This document shows positions 31,464 through 40,229 of a DNA stretch of 64,000 bases, one piece after another (within the stretch, counting starts at the first letter, position 1; each line of letters starts with the position of its first letter). Source of the DNA: Demequina capsici. GTDB taxonomy: Bacteria; Actinomycetota; Actinomycetes; Actinomycetales; Demequinaceae. The notes beneath the pieces were generated by a model that worked only from the letters and a program-made list of their open reading frames with translations, made no database searches and was not told the DNA's origin. The stretch is taken from NCBI RefSeq assembly GCF_032102965.1, contig NZ_CP134880.1, forward strand, positions 248,001-312,000, written 5' to 3'. The position numbers and the translations under genes are program-made.

Positions 31464-32819
31464 TCAGATGTCCGCGTCGGTCGGCGTGCCGTGCGGCTCG
31501 GGCACGTCTGCGCCGCGCCTGCGGGCGATCCAGCCGAGGCCGTGGAAGATGGCGAGCGCCGCGATCGCGCCGAGCGCGATGCCGTTGAACACCATGGAGC
31601 CGGCGGTCGCGGTGAAGTCCGCGGTGCCGACGATGAGCGCGACGGCCGCGGTCACCAGGTTCACCGGCCGCGTGAAGTCGACGCCGTTCTCCACCCAGAT
31701 GCGCGCGCCGAGCACGGCGATCAGGCCGAAGAGCAGCACCGACAGGCCGCCCAGGATGCCCTGCGGGATGACTGCGACCATCGCGCCGAACTTGGGCACG
31801 AGGCTCAGGATCAGAGCGAAGCCCGCCGCGGCCCAGTATGCGAGCGTCGAGTACACGCGGGTCGCCGCCATGACGCCGATGTTCTCCGCATACGTCGTGG
31901 TGCCGGAGCCGCCGCCGAGACCCGCGATGGTCGTGGCGAGACCGTCGGCGAGCAGCGCCTTGCCGGTCTGCGAGTCCAGGTTGCGGCCCGTCATCGCCGT
32001 GACGGACTTGAGGTGCCCGATGTTCTCCGCCATGAGGATCAGCACCACCGGCACGAACGCGACCAGCACCGAACCGTCGAAGGTGGGGGTGTGGAACGTC
32101 GGCAAGCCGAACCATGAGGCCTGGCCGATGTAGTCGGTGGGCGAGACGCCGCCCAGCGAGTCGAGCGGCGTGGTCCATTCGCCGCGCAGCGCGGAGAACA
32201 CGCCCCCGACGACAGCTCCGACCAGGATCGCGATGCGACCGAGGAAACCCCGGAACGCGACCATCGAGACGAGCACGGCGACCAGGGTGACGAGCGCGGT
32301 CCAGGGGCTCGCCTCCCACTGGTTCCGCGCCGCGCCGGCCAGGTTCAGACCGATCAGGGCGACGATCGCACCCGTGACGACCGGCGGCATCAGCCTGGCG
32401 ATCCACGCGGCACCGGCCAGGTTGACCACCACGCCGACGACGACGAGCAGCACGCCCGCGAGCAGTACGCCGCCCAGGCCGCGGGAGATGGTCGCGGCGT
32501 CGAGCGGTGCGTTGGCGCTGGTGACGCCTGCGGCACCGAGCGGCGCGAGGAAGGCGAAGCTGGAGCCGAGGTAGCTGGGCACCCGGTTGCGCGTGATCGT
32601 GAGGAAGAGCGCGGTGCCGATGGCGGAGAAGAACATGGTGGTCGCGGCCGGCATGCCGGTCAAGGCGGGCACCAGCAGCGTCGCGCCCATCATCGCGAGC
32701 ACGTGCTGCATGCCGATGCCGATGGTGCGCGGGTAGGTGAGGCGCTCGTCGGGCGCGACGGCGCCGCCTGGCGCGATCGTGCGCCCGTCTCCGTGCAGCG
32801 TCCAGCTGAACATGCTCAT
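31464..32819 (-). CDS. Uracil/xanthine permease, NCS2 family
   Basis: A 451-residue membrane protein with about 14 helices that imports a nucleobase, most likely uracil, by proton symport. Family motifs: IGIGMQHVLAMMGATLLVPALTG at the first helix, LMAENIGHLKSVTAM, and GGSGTTTYAENIGVMAATRVYS, where the Glu residues of the AEN motifs contact substrate. The ATG at 32819 lies after a GGAGACC site. A conserved 19-bp motif lies 140 bp upstream. Confidence 0.92.
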   Translation of the reverse strand: MSMFSWTLHGDGRTIAPGGAVAPDERLTYPRTIGIGMQHVLAMMGATLLVPALTGMPAATTMFFSAIGTALFLTITRNRVPSYLGSSFAFLAPLGAAGVTSANAPLDAATISRGLGGVLLAGVLLVVVGVVVNLAGAAWIARLMPPVVTGAIVALIGLNLAGAARNQWEASPWTALVTLVAVLVSMVAFRGFLGRIAILVGAVVGGVFSALRGEWTTPLDSLGGVSPTDYIGQASWFGLPTFHTPTFDGSVLVAFVPVVLILMAENIGHLKSVTAMTGRNLDSQTGKALLADGLATTIAGLGGGSGTTTYAENIGVMAATRVYSTLAYWAAAGFALILSLVPKFGAMVAVIPQGILGGLSVLLFGLIAVLGARIWVENGVDFTRPVNLVTAAVALIVGTADFTATAGSMVFNGIALGAIAALAIFHGLGWIARRRGADVPEPHGTPTDADI

Positions 32820-32960
32820 GCCATGGTCTCCTTTGCCCGCGCCACGCCGCGATGCGCGACTGGCCGCAATCTAGCGCCGCTGGGATGCGGCCGCACGCGG
32901 AGAGGGTACCGGCGTTCGTGGGCGTCGCGAACCGTCACTGGATGACCCGGTTACCAGGCG

Positions 32961-32979
32961 TGATAGATGACGTATCAAC
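32961..32979 (-). promoter_or_regulatory. 19-bp motif shared with the wall-protein gene promoter
   Basis: TGATAGATGACGTATCAAC matches TGATAGGTGACGAGTCAAC at 59832 in 16 of 19 positions. Both lie upstream of minus-strand genes. The intergenic stretch 32820-33028 holds no gene. Regulator unknown. Confidence 0.55.
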
Positions 32980-33028
32980 CGACAGGCGTGATCGTCGGAT
33001 CGTGCCTGGCAGGCGGCTCAGCGGAGGG

Positions 33029-34003
33029 TCAGGCCTTCGGGTGCGCAGCCCAGGCGCTCGCGACCATCTCGTCGACCGTGTAGCGCATCTGCCAGCCCAG
33101 GTCCCGGGCCGCGAGCTCGCCGCGAGCCACGATCTGTGCGGGGTCGCCGGGTCGGCGCGGTCCCTCCTCGATCGGCAGGTCCGTGCCGGTGGCCTTCACG
33201 ATGGCGTCCATGATCTCCCGCACCGAGCTGCCGTCGCCGGAGCCGAGGTTGTAGACCTTCTCCAGGTCCTTGCGCGCGTCGAGCGCCTCGGCGGCCGCGA
33301 TGTGGGCGAGCGCCAGGTCCTGGACATGCACGTAGTCGCGCACGCACGTGCCGTCGGGCGTGGGGTAGTCGGTGCCGGCGATCACCGGCGACTGGCCGCC
33401 GACGATGCGCGCGAAGACCTTGGGAAGCAGGTTGTGGGGCGAGGCGTCCCACACGTCGGTGAACGCGGAGCCGACCACGTTGAAGTAGCGCAGCGACGTC
33501 GCGCGGAGCGGCTCGGCCGACCCTGCGGTCGCCTTCTCCTGCGCCCGGATCAGCCACTCGCCGATCAGCTTCGACTCGCCGTAGGGGGACTCGGGGAAGG
33601 TGCCCGTCCCCTCGGTGACGACGGACGTGTCGGGCGTCCCGTACACGCCGGCCGAGGAGGAGAACACCAGGTTCGCGACGCCAGCCTCGGCCATGGCGGC
33701 GAGCAGGACGCGGGTCCCCTCGACGTTCTGCTCATAGGTGTGCAGCGGGTACTTCACGGACTCGCCCGCGAACTTGTAGCCCGCGCAGTGGATGACGCCG
33801 GTGACCCCGTGGTCGCGCAACGCGGCGACGACAGCGCCGTGGTCGAGGATGGTGGCGCGCACGAACGGCACGTCCGCGGGGATGAACTTGTCCAGACCGG
33901 TGGAGAGGTCGTCGAGGACGACGGGGGCGATGCCCGCGTCGGCCAGGGCGCGCACCACGTGCGACCCGATGTAACCCGCTCCTCCGGTGACCAGCCAGCT
34001 CAT
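33029..34003 (-). CDS. galE: UDP-glucose 4-epimerase
   Basis: Interconverts UDP-galactose and UDP-glucose (Leloir pathway). The 324-residue short-chain dehydrogenase-type protein starts with the NAD-binding motif WLVTGGAGYIGSHVVRAL, has VIHCAGYKFAGESV, the catalytic Ser in FSSSAGVYG and the YxxxK pair in SPYGESKLIGEW, and YFNVVGSAFTDVWD. It follows galK on the same strand after a 34-bp gap; one operon is likely. Confidence 0.95.
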   Translation of the reverse strand: MSWLVTGGAGYIGSHVVRALADAGIAPVVLDDLSTGLDKFIPADVPFVRATILDHGAVVAALRDHGVTGVIHCAGYKFAGESVKYPLHTYEQNVEGTRVLLAAMAEAGVANLVFSSSAGVYGTPDTSVVTEGTGTFPESPYGESKLIGEWLIRAQEKATAGSAEPLRATSLRYFNVVGSAFTDVWDASPHNLLPKVFARIVGGQSPVIAGTDYPTPDGTCVRDYVHVQDLALAHIAAAEALDARKDLEKVYNLGSGDGSSVREIMDAIVKATGTDLPIEEGPRRPGDPAQIVARGELAARDLGWQMRYTVDEMVASAWAAHPKA

Positions 34004-34037
34004 CGTTCCTCCTCGTCGCAGTGAGTCGTGACCCAGC

Positions 34038-35216
34038 CTAGATGTCGCGCCGCGGACCCTGCGACGGGCGCTCGGTGAAGACCGTCGGCGTCGTGTAGCC
34101 GGCCTCGGCGAACGCGGCCAGCACGGCCTCCGACGCCTCCTCGACGCGCTCCACCGGGATCACGGCGATCGCGGAGCCGCCGAAGCCGCCGCCGGTCATG
34201 CGAGCCCCGATCGCGCCGTGCGCCATCGCCGTCTCCACGGCCAGGTCGAGCTCAGGCACCGAGATCTCGAAGTCGTCGCGCATGGAGGCGTGGGAGGCGA
34301 GCAGGAGCTCGCCGATCGCGCGCGCCCCTTCGGAACGCAGCAGCCTCACCGTCTCCAGCACCCGCTCGTTCTCGGTGACGACGTGCTTGACCCGACGGAA
34401 CGTGACGTCGTCGAGCAGCTCCTGGGCCTTCGGGAGGTCCTGGGAGGTGAGGCCGCGGAGCGTCTTCACGCCCATCGCCTGGGCACCGCGCTCGCAGGCG
34501 GCCCGACGCTCGCCGTAGCCGCCGGTCGCGTGCGCGTGCTCCACGTGCGTGTTCATGACGAGCACCGTGAGGCCCGCGTCGGCCAGGGGAAGCGCGATGA
34601 CCTCCGACTCGAGGCTCTCGCAGTCCAGGAAGACGGCGTGACCCTCGAGCGCCCGCAGCGAGGCGGTCTGGTCGAGGATCCCTGTGGGGGCGCCGACGGC
34701 GACGTTCTCCGCGCGCTGGCACACCTTCGCCAGCGTGCCGGAGTCGAGGCCCAGGTCCCATTCCTCGTTCAGCGCGGTGGCGACGGAGCACTCGATCGCG
34801 GCGGACGAGGAGAGGCCGGCGCCCGAGGGGACGTTCGAGGCGATCGCCAGGTCCACGCCCTTGACCGCCGAGAGGTCGACACCGCGCTCGGTGAGCGCCC
34901 AGACGACGCCGAACACGTAGGCGCTCCAGCCGTCGAACGTGGCGTCCTCGATCCCGTCGAGAGATACCTCGCGAGACTCACCGGAGAACGTGGAGTAGAC
35001 GCGGACGACGCGGTCGTCGCGGTGGGCGAGCGCGCACCAGGTGCGCTGCTCGATCCCGAACGGCAGGACGAAGCCGTCGTTGTAGTCGGTGTGCTCACCG
35101 ATCAGGTTGACGCGGCCTGGCGCCGACCACACGCCATCGGCGCTGCCTCCGGTGAGAGCGGTGAGCGCGGCCGTTGCGGCTGCGCTCATGTCGATGTCGG
35201 GAGCGGCGTTGCTCAT
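34038..35216 (-). CDS. galK: Galactokinase
   Basis: Phosphorylates D-galactose at C1. The 392-residue GHMP kinase has the galactokinase signature GRVNLIGEHTDYNDGFVLP (about residues 35-53), the ATP loop NVPSGAGLSSSAAIE, the base segment APTGILDQTASL with the catalytic Asp, and GARMTGGGFGGSAIA near the C-terminus. The ATG at 35216 follows GAAGAGG. The start at 35306 would include the upstream operator. galE follows; galT is absent from this window. Confidence 0.95.
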   Translation of the reverse strand: MSNAAPDIDMSAAATAALTALTGGSADGVWSAPGRVNLIGEHTDYNDGFVLPFGIEQRTWCALAHRDDRVVRVYSTFSGESREVSLDGIEDATFDGWSAYVFGVVWALTERGVDLSAVKGVDLAIASNVPSGAGLSSSAAIECSVATALNEEWDLGLDSGTLAKVCQRAENVAVGAPTGILDQTASLRALEGHAVFLDCESLESEVIALPLADAGLTVLVMNTHVEHAHATGGYGERRAACERGAQAMGVKTLRGLTSQDLPKAQELLDDVTFRRVKHVVTENERVLETVRLLRSEGARAIGELLLASHASMRDDFEISVPELDLAVETAMAHGAIGARMTGGGFGGSAIAVIPVERVEEASEAVLAAFAEAGYTTPTVFTERPSQGPRRDI

Positions 35217-35290
35217 GAGGGCCTCTTCGAAGTTCAGGTCTCGGTTCGGTGACGGTTGCGCTGTTCTCGGTGCACGAGGGCGCCTTCGGA

Positions 35291-35306
35291 ATGTTACCGT
35301 GAACAT
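35291..35306. promoter_or_regulatory. LacI-type operator between galK and the regulator gene
   Basis: ATGTTACCGTGAACAT, six of eight positions palindromic. It matches the araD upstream site in layout and lies between divergent galK and the LacI gene, so it could control both. Confidence 0.7.
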
Positions 35307-35445
35307 CGTCCGGCGGAGGAGGCTCCGTCACGAGGGCACATGGTCCCGCGTCGTGCAACGCCGCACCGAGGGTCCTGTGCCGTGGCGACCGCGGCCGGAG
35401 ACGAGGGCTGTGCAGCGCAGTCCCTGACGTCCCGAGGAGGTAGCG

Positions 35446-36453
35446 ATGGGCCGAGGAGCCCGCGGTCCGAGCATGCACGACGTCGCGTCGTTGGCAGGGG
35501 TCTCGCATCAGACCGTCTCCCGTGTGCTGAACGGCTTCGAAGGAATCCGACCCGAGACGCGGCAGCGGGTGCTCGACGCGATCGAGGAGCTCGGGTATCG
35601 CCGCAACCTCGCCGCGCGGTCGCTCGCCACCGGGCGCACCGGCGTCGTCGGCGTCCTCGCCCCCGACAACCCCACGTTCGGTGCGACCTCGAGCCTCTAC
35701 GCCGTCGAGAGCGCCTTGCGCGGCGCCGGCCTCCAGCCCCTCATCACCACCACCTCGGGCAAGGCCGAGTCGGTGGAGAGCGCGCTCGAGTTCCTCTACG
35801 GACGTGCTGTCGAGGCGCTCGTGGTGATGGCGCCGTCCAGGTCGGTGCTCGAGGTGCACGACCGCATGGGCGCCGAGGTGCCGACGGCGTACCTTCTCAC
35901 GGGCGACGAGCGCGGCGTGTGGTCCGTGTCGACCGACCAGACCGCCGGCGCCGAGCTGCTGGTCGAGACGCTCATCGAGGCCGGGCATCGCTGGATCCAG
36001 CACGTCCGCGGTCCTGTGGACTCCACGGAGGCCGAGCTGCGAGCCGCCGCCTACATCGCCACCATGGGCCGGCGTGCTCTGCCCACCCTGCCGGTGCTGG
36101 TGGGGGACTGGAGCCCCCAGTCGGGCTACGGGGCGTTCGCCCGGCTCGACCCGCGGACCACGGCGGTGTTCTGCGGCAACGACCAGATGGCGATCGGCCT
36201 GATCCATGCAGCGGTCGAGGCGGGGATCAGGGTGCCTGACGACCTCAGCGTCGTGGGCTTCGACGACATCCCCGAGGCCGCTCACACCCTGCCGCCGCTG
36301 ACGACGGTCCGTCAGGACTTCAGGTCCGTGGGGCGGCTCGCCGTCCAGCTCCTGCAGGCGACCCTCGAGGGAACGGAGCAGCCGTCGACCGCGCCGCTGT
36401 CGCCTCAGCTGGTGGCGCGCGGCTCCGTCGCACCGCCGGGCGAGCGCGGCTGA
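35446..36453 (+). CDS. LacI-family transcriptional regulator of the arabinose/galactose region
   Basis: A 335-residue repressor. The N-terminal helix-turn-helix and hinge (about residues 7-60) read MHDVASLAGVSHQTVSRVLNGFEGIRPETRQRVLDAIEELGYRRN. A periplasmic-binding-like effector domain follows, with LSVVGFDDIPEAAHTLPPLTTVRQDF near the end. The ATG follows GAGGAGG. It lies directly upstream of araD-araA and divergent from galK; palindromes occur on both sides of the gene. Role as arabinose-responsive repressor is inferred from context. Confidence 0.9.
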   Translation: MGRGARGPSMHDVASLAGVSHQTVSRVLNGFEGIRPETRQRVLDAIEELGYRRNLAARSLATGRTGVVGVLAPDNPTFGATSSLYAVESALRGAGLQPLITTTSGKAESVESALEFLYGRAVEALVVMAPSRSVLEVHDRMGAEVPTAYLLTGDERGVWSVSTDQTAGAELLVETLIEAGHRWIQHVRGPVDSTEAELRAAAYIATMGRRALPTLPVLVGDWSPQSGYGAFARLDPRTTAVFCGNDQMAIGLIHAAVEAGIRVPDDLSVVGFDDIPEAAHTLPPLTTVRQDFRSVGRLAVQLLQATLEGTEQPSTAPLSPQLVARGSVAPPGERG

Positions 36454-36542
36454 CGGCCCGCTGAGAAGCTTCCACAGGCATCGTGCCTGGTGAGGCGTCG
36501 AACGGGGCTGATCGGGACCTCGGTCCCGCGTGAACCCCCAGA

Positions 36543-36558
36543 ATGTTAGCGTTATCAT
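36543..36558 (+). promoter_or_regulatory. LacI-type operator upstream of araD
   Basis: ATGTTAGCGTTATCAT, palindromic in six of eight positions and 29 bp before the araD start. Shares the ATGTTANCG core with the site at 35291-35306. Confidence 0.72.
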
Positions 36559-36586
36559 CTAGTCACCGAAGGCAAGGAGGCCCTCC

Positions 36587-37300
36587 ATGAGCGACCACGA
36601 TGTCGCTGCCATCGAGGCGGCAGTCGCCGACCTCAGGAAGCAGGTCAGCGACCTGCACGCTCAGCTCCCCGACAACGGGCTGGTCATGTGGACCGGCGGC
36701 AACGTGTCGGGACGCGTCCCCGGGCATGACCTCTTCGTCATCAAGCCCTCCGGCGTGATGTACCCGGACCTCGCTCCCGAGAACATGATCGTGTGCGACC
36801 TCGACGGCAACGCGATCCCCGGCACGCTCGGCTCGGACCGCTCGCCCAGCTCCGACACCGCCGCCCACGCGTACGTCTACCGCACCATGCCGCACGTCGG
36901 CGGAGTGGTCCACACCCACTCGCCGTACGCGACCGCCTGGGCGGCGCGCAACGAGGAGATCCCTTGCGTCATTACAGGCATGGCTGACGAGTTCGGCGGG
37001 CCCATCCCCGTCGGCCCCTTCGCCATCATCGGCGACGACTCGATCGGCCGCGGCATCGTCGCGACCCTCGACGGGCACCGCTCCCGCGCGGTGCTCATGG
37101 CCAACCACGGCGTGTTCACCATCGGCAAGGACGCCAAGGACGCCGTCAAGGCCGCGGTGATGTGCGAGGACGTCGCACGCACCGTCCACATCGCCAAGCA
37201 GGGCGGAGAGCTGGTCCCGATCCCTCAGGACAAGATCGACGCCCTCTTCAACCGCTACCAGAACGTCTACGGACAGAAGCCGCAGGGAGGCATGGCATGA
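36587..37300 (+). CDS. araD: L-ribulose-5-phosphate 4-epimerase
   Basis: Converts L-ribulose-5-phosphate to D-xylulose-5-phosphate, the exit step of L-arabinose catabolism. The 237-residue class II aldolase-fold protein has [10 protein letters not shown] (phosphate binding), [10 protein letters not shown], the zinc ligands in [13 protein letters not shown] (His-x-His) and the third His in [11 protein letters not shown]. The ATG follows AAGGAGG. It overlaps araA by ATGA. The kinase gene araB, normally in this operon, is not present in the window. Confidence 0.94.
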   Translation: MSDHDVAAIEAAVADLRKQVSDLHAQLPDNGLVMWTGGNVSGRVPGHDLFVIKPSGVMYPDLAPENMIVCDLDGNAIPGTLGSDRSPSSDTAAHAYVYRTMPHVGGVVHTHSPYATAWAARNEEIPCVITGMADEFGGPIPVGPFAIIGDDSIGRGIVATLDGHRSRAVLMANHGVFTIGKDAKDAVKAAVMCEDVARTVHIAKQGGELVPIPQDKIDALFNRYQNVYGQKPQGGMA

Positions 37301-38802
37301 CCGGGATCGTCCCGAACCTCGCCGAGTACGAGGTCTGGTTCCTCACGGGGTCGCAGACCCTCTACGGGCCCGAGGTGCTGGCGCAGGTCGCCGAGCAGTC
37401 GCAGGGCGTCGTCGACCTGCTGAAGGAGTCGGGCGACGTGCCCGTCACCGTCGTCTGGAAGCCGGTCGTCAAGAGCCGTGACGAGATCCTCGACACGATC
37501 ATGGCCGCGAACGCCGACCCGAAGGTCATCGGCATCATCACCTGGATGCACACCTTCTCCCCGGCGAAGATGTGGATCTCGGGCCTCAACGCCCTCCAGA
37601 AGCCGATGCTGCACCTGCACACGCAGGCCAATGTCGACCTTCCGTGGGACACGATCGACTTCGACTTCATGAACCTCAACCAGGCCGCCCACGGCGACCG
37701 CGAGTTCGGGTACATCGAGTCGCGCCTGGCGATCCCCCGCACCACCGTCGTCGGCCACGCGTCGAACCCCGAGGTGTCCACCCGCATCGGCGAGTGGAGC
37801 CGCGCCGCCGCCGGTCGCCTCGCCGCCTTCGACATGAAGGTCGCACGCTTCGGCGACAACATGCGCTACGTCGCCGTCACCGAGGGCGACAAGACCGAGG
37901 CCGAGACGGTCTTCGGGACCCAGATCAACACGTGGGGCATCAACGAGCTCGTCGAGCGCGTCGACGCAGCCACCGACGAGCAGATCGACGCGCTCGTCGC
38001 CGAGTACCTCGACCTGTACGACGTGGTCGACTCCCTCAAGCCGGGCGGTGAGAAGCACGAGTCGCTGCGCTACGGCGCCGCGGTCGAGATCGGCCTGCGC
38101 GCATTCCTCGAGGAGGGCGGCTTCTCCGCCTTCACCGACACCTTCGAGGACCTGGGCGGGCTCAAGCAGCTTCCCGGCCTCGCGGTCCAGCGCCTCATGG
38201 CCGACGGCTACGGCTTCGGTGCCGAGGGCGACTGGAAGACCGCGATGCTCGTGCGCATCGCCGCGGTCATGGGTGCGGGCCGTCCCGGCGGCGCGAGCCT
38301 CATGGAGGACTACACGTACCACCTCTCGGTGGGCGAGGAGCTGTCGCTCGGCGCCCACATGCTCGAGGTGAGCCCGTCGCTGAGCTCCAAGAAGGCGAGC
38401 CTCGAGGTGCACCCGCTCGGCATCGGCGGCAAGGACGACCCGGTCCGCTTGGTCTTCACGGCAGACCCGGGCCCGGCGATCGTCGTCGCCATGTCCGACG
38501 TCCGCAACCGCTTCCGGCTCGTCGCCGCAGAGGTCGACAACGTGGACCTCCCGGCGCCCATGCCGCACCTGCCGGTGGGTCGTGCCGTCTGGCGCTCGCG
38601 TCCGGACTTCGCCACCGCGACCACCTGCTGGCTCGAGGCGGGCGCCGCGCATCACACCGTGATGTCGACGCAGACCTCGCTCGCCTGCTGGAAGGACTTC
38701 GCCCGCATGCTCGGCGTCGAGCTCGCGACGATCACGCAGGACACGACGATCGAGGGATTCACGCGCGACCTGGCGCTGAACTCCAGGATCTACGCGGAAT
38801 AA
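37297..38802 (+). CDS. araA: L-arabinose isomerase
   Basis: Converts L-arabinose to L-ribulose. The 501-residue protein matches the family length and shows [21 protein letters not shown] at the N-terminus, [30 protein letters not shown] and, near the C-terminus, [12 protein letters not shown] with a metal-ligand His. The ATG at 37297 overlaps the araD stop (ATGA). It is followed, 160 bp on, by a monosaccharide ABC importer. Confidence 0.96.
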   Translation: MTGIVPNLAEYEVWFLTGSQTLYGPEVLAQVAEQSQGVVDLLKESGDVPVTVVWKPVVKSRDEILDTIMAANADPKVIGIITWMHTFSPAKMWISGLNALQKPMLHLHTQANVDLPWDTIDFDFMNLNQAAHGDREFGYIESRLAIPRTTVVGHASNPEVSTRIGEWSRAAAGRLAAFDMKVARFGDNMRYVAVTEGDKTEAETVFGTQINTWGINELVERVDAATDEQIDALVAEYLDLYDVVDSLKPGGEKHESLRYGAAVEIGLRAFLEEGGFSAFTDTFEDLGGLKQLPGLAVQRLMADGYGFGAEGDWKTAMLVRIAAVMGAGRPGGASLMEDYTYHLSVGEELSLGAHMLEVSPSLSSKKASLEVHPLGIGGKDDPVRLVFTADPGPAIVVAMSDVRNRFRLVAAEVDNVDLPAPMPHLPVGRAVWRSRPDFATATTCWLEAGAAHHTVMSTQTSLACWKDFARMLGVELATITQDTTIEGFTRDLALNSRIYAE

Positions 38803-38889
38803 AACACCAGGTAGAAGGCATGTCGAACCGGTATCGGCGATCGCGCGAAGTTAGTTACGTGATCGTGACCTGACCGGCTTGACGGGCCG

Positions 38890-38906
38890 ATGTGAACGCA
38901 AACACA
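38890..38906 (+). promoter_or_regulatory. LacI-type operator candidate upstream of the monosaccharide importer
   Basis: ATGTGAACGCAAACACA begins like the ara/gal sites (ATGT-A-CG) and has TGTG/CACA ends. It lies 58 bp before the binding-protein start. Weaker symmetry than the other sites. Confidence 0.45.
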
Positions 38907-38963
38907 ATGGCTGTACCACCGTTCCCATGCACTGTGGCATGGGGTGGATCTCAAGGAGGAGAT

Positions 38964-40127
38964 ATGAAGGCAAAGCAGCTTTTCGCTGCCGCAGCCGGTG
39001 CCGCGATGGCGCTGACTCTCGCGGCGTGCAGCGGCGGGGGAGCCGGAACCGGTGACTCGACCACCAGCGCCTCGACCGGCACCGGTGGCGATGGCACCGC
39101 CTACCGCATCGGTGTCGCGATGCCCACTCAGACGTCTGAGCGCTGGATCGCGGACGGCGACGCCGTCAAGTCCCAGCTGGAGGACCTCGGCTACACCGTC
39201 GACCTGCAGTACGGCAACGACGACATCCCGACCCAGGCCCAGCAGATCGACCAGATGATCACGAACGGTGCGAACCTTCTGATCATCGCCGCGATCGACG
39301 GCACCGCCCTCGCCAGCCAGCTGCAGACGGCTGCTGACAACGGCATCAAGGTCATCGCGTACGACCGCCTGATCCGCGACTCGGCGAACGTCGACTTCTA
39401 CGTCACGTTCGACAACTTCGAGGTCGGCGTCCAGCAGGCCACCTCGCTGCTCGTCGGCTTGGGCATCCTCAACGAGGACGGCTCCCAGGGCACCGCGACC
39501 GGCCCGTTCAACATCGAGCTCTTCGCGGGTTCGCCTGACGACAACAACGCCGGATTCTTCTTCAACGGCGCCATGTCGATCCTGCAGCCGCTCATCGATG
39601 ACGGCACGCTCGTCGTGAAGTCCGGCCAGACCGACTTCGACACCGTCGCGATCCTGCGCTGGCAGCAGGAGACGGCCCAGAAGCGCATGGAGGACCTGCT
39701 GACCTCCACGTACTCCGACGGCTCCAAGGTCGACGGCGTGCTGTCGCCCTACGACGGCCTGTCGCGCGGCATCATCACCGCGCTGTCGAACGCGGGCTAC
39801 CCGGCCACCATCGCGGACGGTTTCCCGATCGTCACCGGTCAGGACGCTGAGATCGCCTCGGTCAAGCTGATCAACGACGACGTCCAGTTCTCGACGATCT
39901 TCAAGGACACCCGCAAGCTTGCGGCGCAGGCCGTCACCGCGGCGGACGACTTCCTGAAGGGCACCGAGCCTGAGGCGAACGACACCACCACGTACGACAA
40001 CGGCGTCAAGGTCGTCCCGTCGTACCTGCTCAAGTCCGACATCGTCTACGCAGACACCATCCAGTCGCTGCTCATCGACAGCGGCTACTGGACTGCCGAC
40101 GAGGTCGCCGCGGGCGTCGCCTCCTAA
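38964..40127 (+). CDS. Monosaccharide ABC transporter substrate-binding lipoprotein (ChvE/MmsE-type)
   Basis: A 387-residue type-I periplasmic binding protein anchored by a lipobox (LAAC, about Cys22). The start follows AAGGAGGAG. The mature part begins YRIGVAMPTQTSERWIADGDAVKSQLEDLGY and includes NLLIIAAIDGTALASQL and IKVIAYDRLI, typical of the xylose/multiple-sugar group. Directly downstream of araA, so arabinose is the probable ligand. A strong hairpin follows before the ATPase gene. Confidence 0.92.
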   Translation: MKAKQLFAAAAGAAMALTLAACSGGGAGTGDSTTSASTGTGGDGTAYRIGVAMPTQTSERWIADGDAVKSQLEDLGYTVDLQYGNDDIPTQAQQIDQMITNGANLLIIAAIDGTALASQLQTAADNGIKVIAYDRLIRDSANVDFYVTFDNFEVGVQQATSLLVGLGILNEDGSQGTATGPFNIELFAGSPDDNNAGFFFNGAMSILQPLIDDGTLVVKSGQTDFDTVAILRWQQETAQKRMEDLLTSTYSDGSKVDGVLSPYDGLSRGIITALSNAGYPATIADGFPIVTGQDAEIASVKLINDDVQFSTIFKDTRKLAAQAVTAADDFLKGTEPEANDTTTYDNGVKVVPSYLLKSDIVYADTIQSLLIDSGYWTADEVAAGVAS

Positions 40128-40155
40128 CCAGGGCGAAGTCACACACAATCCCACG

Positions 40156-40196
40156 CTCGCGGTGCCGGCCCCCTTCGCCGGGGCCGGCACCGCGAG
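40156..40196 (+). terminator. Intercistronic hairpin between binding protein and ATPase genes
   Basis: Perfect 17-bp stem (40156-40172 with 40180-40196), loop CTTCGCC, no U-tract, in the 102-bp gap. As in the first ABC operon it probably protects the binding-protein mRNA and reduces read-through. Confidence 0.85.
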
Positions 40197-40229
40197 CCGG
40201 GAGCAGCCACATGTCAATGGAGAGGAACG

